A DNA stretch of 9,766 bases from Betaproteobacteria bacterium (GTDB lineage Bacteria > Pseudomonadota > Gammaproteobacteria > Burkholderiales > SG8-41): positions 1-9,766 of the forward strand of contig JAIOOZ010000045.1 in assembly GCA_021414185.1 (NCBI GenBank), given 5' to 3'. Of the stretch, positions 1-5,975 are shown piece after piece. Made by a program: the position numbers and the translations under genes. How positions within the stretch are numbered: position 1 is the first letter of the stretch; each line of letters opens with the position of its first letter. The notes below the pieces were generated by a model, which searched no databases, was not told the DNA's origin, and saw nothing but the letters and a program-made list of their open reading frames with translations.

Positions 1-210
1 GGCGAGCGGCACTGCGTACTGTGCCGCATCGGCGACCAGCACCTTGGTGACGCCCGCGACTTTCGCGGCAGCAGCGGCGGCATCCGCGCACCCGCTGCCC
101 GCGACCAGCACGCTGATGTCGCTGCCGAGCTTGGCCGCCGCCGCGATCGTGTTCGTGACACCCGTCTTCAACTGCTTGTTGTCGTGTTCTGCTATGACCA
201 GGATAGCCAT
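1..210 (-). CDS. etfA: Electron transfer flavoprotein alpha subunit, N-terminal part (cut by window edge)
   Basis: EtfA pairs with EtfB to form the soluble FAD-containing flavoprotein that takes electrons from acyl-CoA and related dehydrogenases and passes them to ETF:ubiquinone oxidoreductase. Only the first 70 residues are present; the frame is still open at base 1. The protein begins MAILVIAEHDNKQLK and continues with an Ala-rich helix and a strand reading SDISVLVAGSG, typical of the N-terminal Rossmann-like domain of EtfA. The C-terminal FAD-binding domain lies outside the window. The ATG (208-210) overlaps the etfB stop by one base (TAATG), and an AAGG sits about 7 bases upstream inside etfB, so translation is probably coupled. 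The identification rests on the N-terminal sequence and on its position directly after etfB, the usual order for this pair. Confidence 0.93.
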   Translation of the reverse strand, partial: MAILVIAEHDNKQLKTGVTNTIAAAAKLGSDISVLVAGSGCADAAAAAAKVAGVTKVLVADAAQYAVPLA

Positions 211-959
211 TAGATCACCTTCGCTTCGTTTTTCAGTTTGCTCACCAGTTCGGCCACGTCCGCGACCTTCACACCCGCACCGCGCTTGGGCGGCTCTTCG
301 ACTTTGAGCGTCGTCAGCCGCGCCGCAACGTCAACGCCGAGAGCGTCGGGCTTCAACACTTCGAGCGGCTTCTTTTTCGCTTTCATGATGTTCGGCAGCG
401 TCACGTAGCGCGGCTCGTTCAGGCGCAGGTCGGCGGTGACCACCGCCGGCAGCTTGATGCTGATTTTTTCAAGCCCGCCGTCGACTTCACGCGTGATGTC
501 GGCATGATCGCCGGCAATTTCGAGCTTGGAGATAAACGCCGCCTGCGGCCAGCCGAGCAGCGCCGACAGCATCTGGCCGGTCTGGTTGCAATCGTCGTCG
601 ATGGCCTGCTTGCCGGTGATCACGAGGCCGGGTTTTTCCTTGTCGACGATGGCTTTCAACACCTTGGCCACCGCGAGCGGCTGCACTTCGCCCGCCACTT
701 CAACCAGGATGCCGCGGTCGGCGCCCATCGCAAGCGCCGTGCGCAGCGTTTCCGTGCTTTGCGTGATGCCGACCGCCACGACGACGATTTCCGTCACGAT
801 GCCCGCCTCTTTCATGCGCACGGCCTGCTCCACCGCGATTTCGCAAAACGGGTTCATCGCCATTTTTACGTTCGCCGTTTCGACCCCCGTGCCGTCGGCC
901 TTGACCCGCACCTTGATATTGGGATCGACCACGCGCTTGATAGCCACCAGTACCTTCAT
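210..959 (-). CDS. etfB: Electron transfer flavoprotein beta subunit
   Basis: EtfB is the AMP-binding partner of EtfA in electron transfer flavoprotein, which links acyl-CoA dehydrogenases to the respiratory quinone pool in the cytoplasm. The 249-residue product has the usual family length. It opens MKVLVAIKRVVDPN, followed by the conserved NPFCEIAVEQAVRMKE segment, then AIDDDCNQTGQML in the nucleotide-binding region. Near the C-terminus comes the EtfB signature region EVDGGLEKI...PAVVTADLRLNEPRYVTLP, followed by NIMKAKKKPLE. I chose the ATG at 957-959 because AGGGG (965-969 on the plus strand as cccct) lies 5 bases upstream. A GTG two codons earlier (963-965) would overlap that ribosome binding site. 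etfA follows with a one-base overlap. A palindrome and a weak promoter candidate lie just upstream. Confidence 0.96.
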   Translation of the reverse strand: MKVLVAIKRVVDPNIKVRVKADGTGVETANVKMAMNPFCEIAVEQAVRMKEAGIVTEIVVVAVGITQSTETLRTALAMGADRGILVEVAGEVQPLAVAKVLKAIVDKEKPGLVITGKQAIDDDCNQTGQMLSALLGWPQAAFISKLEIAGDHADITREVDGGLEKISIKLPAVVTADLRLNEPRYVTLPNIMKAKKKPLEVLKPDALGVDVAARLTTLKVEEPPKRGAGVKVADVAELVSKLKNEAKVI

Positions 960-981
960 TACCACCCCTAGTTTGGAAATT

Positions 982-996
982 GCGGCGTTACGCCGC
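982..996. repeat. Perfect 15-base palindrome in the etfB leader
   Basis: GCGGCGTTACGCCGC is a perfect inverted repeat with 7-base arms around one central base. It lies 23 to 37 bases upstream of the etfB ATG. As RNA it could fold into a 6-bp GC stem with a 3-base loop close to the ribosome binding site; as DNA it could be a dimeric operator. No T-run follows on either strand, so it does not look like an intrinsic terminator. The palindrome is directly visible; any function is inference. Confidence 0.45.
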
Positions 997-1008
997 GGAA
1001 AGAGCCGA

Positions 1009-1037
1009 ATTTTACCGGATTATCGAGCTTAATATAA
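1009..1037 (-). promoter_or_regulatory. Weak candidate sigma-70 promoter for etfBA
   Basis: Read on the minus strand, TTATAT (1032-1037) and TAAAAT (1009-1014) are separated by 17 bases. The -10 element matches 5 of 6 consensus positions, but the -35 element matches only about half. The segment is the AT-rich part of an otherwise GC-rich gap. A start near base 1002 would leave a leader of about 40 bases containing the palindrome at 982-996. This is a by-eye match only. Confidence 0.25.
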
Positions 1038-1054
1038 CTCGACATCCCGCTCGA

Positions 1055-1092
1055 CCCTCACCCCCAACCCCTCTCCCATGGGGCGAGGGGAG
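1055..1092. repeat. GC-rich hairpin of intergenic repeat type, downstream of livM
   Basis: A C-rich run (CCCTCACCCCCAACCCC) leads into a stem pairing CCCCTC (1068-1073) with GAGGGG (1085-1090). The stem extends inward past one T/C mismatch by CCC/GGG, closing on a 3-base loop. I recall very similar C-rich plus hairpin strings scattered between genes in many proteobacterial genomes, so I read it as a dispersed extragenic repeat. It lies 79 bases past the livM stop and could act as a transcript 3' end or stabiliser, but no U-run follows the stem on the transporter transcript. Confidence 0.55.
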
Positions 1093-1170
1093 CGTTGAGC
1101 GAACGCGGATTGTCATCCGCTTTCGAAAGCCTCGGATGGCGCTCGCGCGTAATGCGGCGCCCCGCGCCCG

Positions 1171-2154
1171 TCAGGCGCGCTGCTTGCGGAACAGCGCCAT
1201 CACTTCGCCGACGATGCCGCGGCGGAACGCGAGCACACAGATCACGAAGATGAGTCCGGTGACGATCGTGACGGAATCGCCGATGGTCCTGAACCATTCC
1301 ACGCCGGTATGCTCGGCGAGCAACACGCCGAATTCGCCGATGCGGTTTTCGAGCGTCTTCACGATGAACGCCCCCACCACCGGCCCCAGCACCGTGCCCA
1401 TGCCGCCCAGCAATGTCATCAGCACGACTTCGCCGGACATATGCCAGTGCACGTCGGTCAGCGTCTCGAAGCCGAGCACCAGCGTCTTGGTCGAGCCGGC
1501 GAGCCCGGACAATGCCGCCGACAGCACGAACGCGAGCAATTTGTACTTGTCGACGTCGTAGCCGAGCGACAGCGCGCGCGGCTCGTTCTCGCGTATCGCG
1601 GTCAGCACCTGGCCGAACGGGGAATCGATGGCACGGTGGATGATGCAGAAGCCGAGCACGAAAATCGCGAATACGAAATAGTACAGCGTCAGGTCGTTCT
1701 CCAGACTGATGATGCCGAGCAAATGGCCGCGCGGCACGCCCTGCAGGCCGTCCTCCCCGCCAGTGAACTTCGCCTGCAGGCAGAAAAAGTACAGCATCTG
1801 CGCCAGCGCCAGCGTGATCATGGCGAAATAAATGCCCTGGCGCCGGATCGCAAGGCTGCCGATGAGATAACCGAGCAATGCCGCCGCAGCGGTACCGACC
1901 AGCAAGCCGATTTCGGGGGGCAGGCCCCACAATTTGACCGCTACGCCCATTGCGTAGCCCGCCATGCCGAGAAAGGCGGCGTGGCCGAACGACAGCAGGC
2001 CGGTGTAGCCAATGAGCAGGTTGAATGCGCACGCGAAGAGCGCGAAGCACAACGCCTGCATCAGGAATATCGGATACAGCACCAGCGGCGCCACCAGTCC
2101 GAGCACGACGAGGAACGCATAACCGATGGCGCTCATTTTCCCGGACCCGCTCAT
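1171..2154 (-). CDS. livM: Branched-chain amino acid-type ABC transporter permease LivM
   Basis: LivM is one of the two inner-membrane permeases of a HAAT-family ABC importer and pairs with LivH to form the channel. The 327-residue product is mostly hydrophobic, with many predicted membrane helices. It carries the LivM hallmark near the N-terminus, NLLIGYTGLLSFGHAAFLG, and near the C-terminus the cytoplasmic coupling segment LLGGMGTVLGPVVGAFIV, where the ATPases would dock. The frame is open further upstream, but that extension is Arg/His-rich and antiparallels nothing known: it is livH read in another frame. I chose the ATG at 2152-2154, which overlaps the livH stop by four bases (ATGA) and has AGGG about 5 bases upstream. 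A second ATG at 2134-2136, with GGG upstream, is the main alternative and would shorten the protein by six residues. It is the last gene of the transporter operon. Confidence 0.94.
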   Translation of the reverse strand: MSGSGKMSAIGYAFLVVLGLVAPLVLYPIFLMQALCFALFACAFNLLIGYTGLLSFGHAAFLGMAGYAMGVAVKLWGLPPEIGLLVGTAAAALLGYLIGSLAIRRQGIYFAMITLALAQMLYFFCLQAKFTGGEDGLQGVPRGHLLGIISLENDLTLYYFVFAIFVLGFCIIHRAIDSPFGQVLTAIRENEPRALSLGYDVDKYKLLAFVLSAALSGLAGSTKTLVLGFETLTDVHWHMSGEVVLMTLLGGMGTVLGPVVGAFIVKTLENRIGEFGVLLAEHTGVEWFRTIGDSVTIVTGLIFVICVLAFRRGIVGEVMALFRKQRA

Positions 2155-3035
2155 TTTTCCCTGCCAAATAATCCGGCGGGACGCACCATCAGCACTATGG
2201 CCATGATGACGAACACGACGGTGGATGAAGCTTCGGGGTAATAAACTTTGGTCAGCCCTTCGATGATGCCGAGGCCAAGCCCCGTCAATATCGAACCGAG
2301 GATGGAACCCATGCCGCCGATCACGACCACGGCGAACACTATGATGATGAGATTCGACCCCATCAGCGGGTTGACCTGAATGATGGGCGCCGCCAGCACG
2401 CCGGCGAACGCGGCAAGCGCGACGCCGAAACCGTAGGTGAGCGTGACCATCAGCGGCACGTTGATGCCGAAGGCCTGCACGAGCTTCGGGTTCTCGGTGC
2501 CGGCGCGCAGGTAAGCGCCGAGCTTGGTGCGCTCGATCACGTACCACGTCATCAGACATACCGTCAGCGATGCCACCACGACCCAGGCGCGGTAATTGGG
2601 CAGCGTCATGAATCCGACGTCGGTCGCGCCGCGCAACGCGTCGGGCACCGCGTATGGCTGCCCCGACACGCCGTAGACCGAACGCATCAGGCCTTCCAGC
2701 ATCAGCGTGAGGCCAAACGTCAGCAGCAGTCCATACAAGTGGTCGAGCTTGTAGAGCCGGCGCAGCATGGTGCGCTCTATGACCATGCCGAAGATGCCGA
2801 CCGCCAGTGGTGCCAGGATCAGTGCCGGCCAGTAGCCAATGCCGAACACACTCATGCCGACGTAGGCGGCATAAGCGCCCAGCATGTAGACCGCGCCGTG
2901 CGTGAAATTGATGATGTTGAGGAGACCGAAGATGACGGCGAGCCCCAGCGACAGCATCGCGTAAAACGAGCCATTGACGAGCCCGAGCAGCAACTGCCCG
3001 TACATCGCCTGCAATGGAACGCCGAAAATCTCCAT
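2151..3035 (-). CDS. livH: Branched-chain amino acid-type ABC transporter permease LivH
   Basis: LivH is the second membrane permease of the HAAT importer, forming the translocation path with LivM. The 294-residue product is within the usual family length. It shows the family's N-terminal motif GLVNGSFYAMLSLGLAVIFG followed by NIINFTHGAVYMLGAYAAY. Toward the C-terminus is the coupling segment VVIGGMGSILGSILTGLGLG. The protein ends in the basic RPAGLFGREK tail, common in LivH proteins. I chose the ATG at 3033-3035 (MEIFGVPLQ). A TTG four codons earlier sits directly against the only GGAG (3048-3051), too close to use it; the ATG lies 12 bases from that GGAG, a rather long spacing. The gene follows the binding-protein gene after 50 bases and overlaps livM by four bases. 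Confidence 0.95.
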   Translation of the reverse strand: MEIFGVPLQAMYGQLLLGLVNGSFYAMLSLGLAVIFGLLNIINFTHGAVYMLGAYAAYVGMSVFGIGYWPALILAPLAVGIFGMVIERTMLRRLYKLDHLYGLLLTFGLTLMLEGLMRSVYGVSGQPYAVPDALRGATDVGFMTLPNYRAWVVVASLTVCLMTWYVIERTKLGAYLRAGTENPKLVQAFGINVPLMVTLTYGFGVALAAFAGVLAAPIIQVNPLMGSNLIIIVFAVVVIGGMGSILGSILTGLGLGIIEGLTKVYYPEASSTVVFVIMAIVLMVRPAGLFGREK

Positions 3036-3085
3036 GTTCGCGTGCAACTCCGGCGCCCCGCGACGGGACGCCGGAAGTCAGGACT

Positions 3086-4324
3086 TTACTTCTTGACCAG
3101 CGAGCACTTCGATTGCGCGAGCGGCAGGAATGCCTCCGCGGCGGGAATCGTCGCTTTCACGGTGAAATAGTCCCAGGGGTACTTGGACTCCGACGGCTTT
3201 TTCACCTGCATCAGATACATGTCGTGCACCATGCGGCCGTCGGCGCGGATATAGCCGTTCTTGGCGAACATGTCGTTGATTTTCATTTTCTTCATTTGCG
3301 CCATGACCGCGTCGGCATCGTCGGTCCCCGCCGCCTGGATCGCCTTCAGATAAGTCGTCACCGCCGAATAGACACCGGCCTGGTTCATGCTCGGCATCTT
3401 TTTCATCTGCTCGAAATAACGCTTGCCGAATTTGCGCGAGTCGTCGTTCTGGTCCCAGTACCAGCCGTCGGTGAGCATCATGCCCTGCGCAACCTGCAGG
3501 CCAAGGCTGTGGATGTCGGTGATGAACACCAGCAGGCCGGCTAAGCTCTGCGTCTTGGTCAGGCCGAATTCATTCGCGGCCTTGATCGAGTTGATGGTGT
3601 CGCCGCCCGCGTTAGCTAGGCCCACCACCTGCGCCTTCGAAGTCTGCGCCTGCAGCAGGAACGACGAGAAGTCGGAGGCGTTGAGCGGATGGCGCACCGC
3701 ACCCAGCACTTGTCCGCCGCCGGCTTTCACCACGTTGGCGGTGTCGGATTCGAGCGAATGGCCGAACGCGTAATCCGCGGTCAGGAAGAACCAGGTCTTG
3801 CCGCCGCCCTTCACTATGGCGTTGCCGGTGCCGTTGGCGAGCGAGTACGTGTCATACACGTAGTGCACGGTGTACGGCGAGCAGTCTTCGTTGGTGAGGC
3901 GCGTGCTGGCGGCGCCGGTATCGATGAGGATGCGTTTTTTCTCGGCGGTCAGCTTGGCGACCGACAGCGCGACTGCGGAATTCAGCGCGTCCGTAATCAT
4001 GTCGACGCCCTGCGTGTCGTACCACTCGCGCGCTTTCTGCGCGCCGACGTCGGCCTTGTTCTGGTGATCGGCGGAGACGAGTTCGATCGGGAACGCCTTG
4101 CCTTTTTCCGCCGCCTTGAAATCGTCGATGGCCATTTTGGCCGCGAGCGCGGAGCCGGCGCCGCCGAGGTCCGAATACAGGCCCGACATGTCCGTCAGCA
4201 CGCCGATTCTGACTACGCCGTCCGACAGCTTGGGGCCGCCCGCTTTGGCCTGGGCAAACGCCGAAGTCAGGGGCGCAGCAGCCAGCGCCATACCGACCAG
4301 AACTGCAATCAATTTACGTTTCAT
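3086..4324 (-). CDS. Periplasmic substrate-binding protein of a HAAT-family ABC transporter
   Basis: This is the periplasmic receptor that captures the substrate and delivers it to LivH/LivM. The 412-residue precursor begins with a clear signal peptide: MKRK, a hydrophobic core from about residue 5 to 19, and a likely cleavage after AFA at residue 24. The mature part starts its first domain with VVRIGVLTDMSGLYSDLGG, the type I periplasmic-binding fold typical of leucine/isoleucine/valine-binding relatives (Peripla_BP_6). Later family-like stretches include KTWFFLTADYAFGHSLE and QAGVYSAVTTYLKAI. The only two cysteines are Cys148 and Cys407, both in the exported part, so a disulfide is possible. 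The start has GGAGG 7 bases upstream. The gene sits between livF (20-base gap) and livH (50-base gap). The sequence resembles generic HAAT receptors more than classical E. coli LivJ/LivK, so I do not assign a substrate or symbol; amino acids, amides, short-chain or aromatic acids are all possible. Confidence 0.92.
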   Translation of the reverse strand: MKRKLIAVLVGMALAAAPLTSAFAQAKAGGPKLSDGVVRIGVLTDMSGLYSDLGGAGSALAAKMAIDDFKAAEKGKAFPIELVSADHQNKADVGAQKAREWYDTQGVDMITDALNSAVALSVAKLTAEKKRILIDTGAASTRLTNEDCSPYTVHYVYDTYSLANGTGNAIVKGGGKTWFFLTADYAFGHSLESDTANVVKAGGGQVLGAVRHPLNASDFSSFLLQAQTSKAQVVGLANAGGDTINSIKAANEFGLTKTQSLAGLLVFITDIHSLGLQVAQGMMLTDGWYWDQNDDSRKFGKRYFEQMKKMPSMNQAGVYSAVTTYLKAIQAAGTDDADAVMAQMKKMKINDMFAKNGYIRADGRMVHDMYLMQVKKPSESKYPWDYFTVKATIPAAEAFLPLAQSKCSLVKK

Positions 4325-4344
4325 GGTAGTGCCTCCGTTGAAAA

Positions 4345-5067
4345 TTAGACTCCGAGCAAAACGTGCAACCGGTCCATTTTTTTATCTAATTCGGCCATTG
4401 TAACCGTTTCGACTATGCGGCCATGTTCTATTACATAGTGACGGTCGGCGAGCGGCGCGGCGAAGCGGAAATTCTGCTCGACGATGATAATCGTGTAGCC
4501 GCGCTCCTTTAAGGTGCGTATTACCCGCCCCAGCGTCTGCACGATAACGGGTGCCAGGCCCTCGCTGATTTCATCCAGCAGCAGGAGCTTGGCGCCGGTG
4601 CGCAGGATGCGCGCGATAGCCAGCATCTGCTGTTCGCCGCCGGAAAGCCGCATGCCGGGGCTCGCGCGCCGCTCTTTAAGATTCGGAAACATGGCGTAGA
4701 TTTCGTCCACGCTCATGCCGCCGCTCGCCACCGCGGGCGGCAGCAGCAGGTTTTCCTCGGCTGAGAGGCTGGCGAATATGCCGCGCTCCTCGGGGCAATA
4801 ACCGATGCCGAGGTGCGCGATCTCATGCGTCGCCATGCCGATCGATTCGCGGCCGTTGATCATGATGGAACCCGCGCGCTTGCCGGTGAGGCCGAGAATC
4901 GCGCGCAGCGTCGTCGTGCGCCCGGCGCCATTGCGCCCCAGCAGCGTCACCACTTCACCGCGATTCACCACGAAGTCGATGCCGTGCAGGATGTGCGACT
5001 CGCCGTAGAACGCGTGCAGATCGGTCACGCGCAATAGTTCGATGCCGGCGTGGCTTGCGTTATCCAT
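4345..5067 (-). CDS. livF: HAAT-type ABC transporter ATP-binding protein LivF (Walker A Lys replaced by Arg)
   Basis: LivF is one of two cytoplasmic ATPases that power the importer and dimerises with LivG. The 240-residue product has the usual length. The Walker A motif is GRNGAGRTT (residues 44-52), with Arg50 where the catalytic Lys is expected. The Q-loop region reads YCPEERG (Glu93 at the Gln position). The signature LSGGEQQ (141-147) is intact, Walker B is LLLLD with catalytic Glu166, and the H-loop position is Gln198 (VEQN), which is normal for LivF. I chose the ATG at 5065-5067 (MDNASHAGIE), which overlaps the end of livG by eight bases; an in-frame ATG seven codons upstream is possible. 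No strong ribosome binding site is visible, consistent with translational coupling to livG. The binding-protein gene follows after 20 bases. The family assignment is firm; the effect of Arg50 is unknown. Confidence 0.94.
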   Translation of the reverse strand: MDNASHAGIELLRVTDLHAFYGESHILHGIDFVVNRGEVVTLLGRNGAGRTTTLRAILGLTGKRAGSIMINGRESIGMATHEIAHLGIGYCPEERGIFASLSAEENLLLPPAVASGGMSVDEIYAMFPNLKERRASPGMRLSGGEQQMLAIARILRTGAKLLLLDEISEGLAPVIVQTLGRVIRTLKERGYTIIIVEQNFRFAAPLADRHYVIEHGRIVETVTMAELDKKMDRLHVLLGV

Positions 5068-5836
5068 GAGCGGCCGCCGTATCGACATCGCCGGATCCGA
5101 CGTAGGCTTCAAGCACGCGCGGATTTTTCGAGACTTCGGCGTACGGCCCCTCAGCGAGGATCGCGCCGCGCGCCAGCACCGTAATCGTGCTGGACAGATT
5201 GGCGACCACATTGAGATTGTGCTCGACCATCATGATGGTGCGCCCGGCGGCGACCTTGCGGATCAGTTCGACGACGCGGCCGACGTCTTCATGCCCCATG
5301 CCCTGCGTCGGTTCGTCGAGCAACATCAACTCGGGATCGAGCGCCAGCGTGGTCGCAATCTCCAGCGCGCGCTTGCGTCCATACGGCAGTTCGACGGTCA
5401 CGGTATCGGCGAACGTGGCGAGATCGACCGACTCCAGCAATTCCATGGCGCGCGCGTTGAGCGTATCCAGCGTGCGCGCCGATTTCCAGAAATGAAACGA
5501 GGTACCGAGCTTGCGCTGTAAACCGATACGCACGTTTTCGAGCACCGTCAGGTGCGGGAACACCGCCGAAATCTGGAACGAGCGGATGATGCCGCGGCGC
5601 GCAATCTCTGCCGGCTTCTCGCCCGTGATGTCGATGCCGTTGAAATGGATGCTGCCGCGCGTGGGCTCGAGAAACTTGGTCAGCAGGTTGAAGCACGTCG
5701 TCTTGCCGGCGCCGTTGGGGCCGATCAGTGCGTGTATGCTGCCGCGCCTGACCTTGAGACTCACGTCATTGACCGCAACGAAGCCCTTGAACTCCTTCAC
5801 GAGGTTGCGCGTTTCGAGTATGTAGTCGTCGCTCAT
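5060..5836 (-). CDS. livG: HAAT-type ABC transporter ATP-binding protein LivG
   Basis: LivG is the second ATPase of the importer. The 258-residue product carries a canonical Walker A, GPNGAGKTT (39-47, Lys45), Q-loop Gln88 (RSFQIS), and a divergent signature LPYGRKRALEI (150-160) of the kind normal for LivG, which lacks the LSGGQ form. Walker B is LMLLD with Glu175, followed by PTQGM, and the H-loop is His206 (MVEHN). It ends with a short Ala/His tail (DVDTAAAHG). It is the first gene of the transporter operon, starting 139 bases after the ligase stop. That gap contains a long inverted repeat. The ATG has only a weak TAGG about 5 bases upstream. With LivF it would form one fully canonical ATP site (its own Walker A with the LivF signature) and one degenerate site. 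Confidence 0.95.
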   Translation of the reverse strand: MSDDYILETRNLVKEFKGFVAVNDVSLKVRRGSIHALIGPNGAGKTTCFNLLTKFLEPTRGSIHFNGIDITGEKPAEIARRGIIRSFQISAVFPHLTVLENVRIGLQRKLGTSFHFWKSARTLDTLNARAMELLESVDLATFADTVTVELPYGRKRALEIATTLALDPELMLLDEPTQGMGHEDVGRVVELIRKVAAGRTIMMVEHNLNVVANLSSTITVLARGAILAEGPYAEVSKNPRVLEAYVGSGDVDTAAAHG

Positions 5837-5852
5837 ACGAACCTACAGCATA

Positions 5853-5951
5853 GCCACAGAGGACACAGAGAACACAGAGAAATGCAAAAACGCATACCCT
5901 TCGTTTCGTTCTGGTCTGTTTTTCCTCTGTGCCCTCTGTGTCCTCTGTGGC
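5853..5951. repeat. Long inverted repeat made of CACAGAG heptamers
   Basis: The left arm (5853-5882) begins GCCACAGAGGACACAGAG, and the right arm (about 5921-5951) is its reverse complement. The outer 18 bases match perfectly. After a two-base mismatch the arms match again through a third heptamer and, past a one-base bulge, an AAA/TTT. Each arm is three CACAGAG heptamers at exactly 9-base spacing (left at 5855, 5864, 5873; right, as CTCTGTG, at 5925, 5934, 5943). The arms flank 38 bases. As RNA from either strand this would form a stem of about 28 pairs. It fills the gap between the ligase stop and livG, where it could end or attenuate ligase transcripts or protect a 3' end; no U-run follows. 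I recall similar CCACAGAGGACACAGAG strings between genes in other proteobacteria, so a dispersed miniature element is likely. Confidence 0.8.
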
Positions 5952-5975
5952 AAACCGGTTTTTCGATGTTGCTGG

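Noticed and set aside
2155..2559. A 135-codon upstream extension of the livM frame
   Set aside because: It overlaps livH completely, is Arg/His-rich and unlike any LivM N-terminus. The ATGA overlap start at 2152-2154 with its ribosome binding site is far better.
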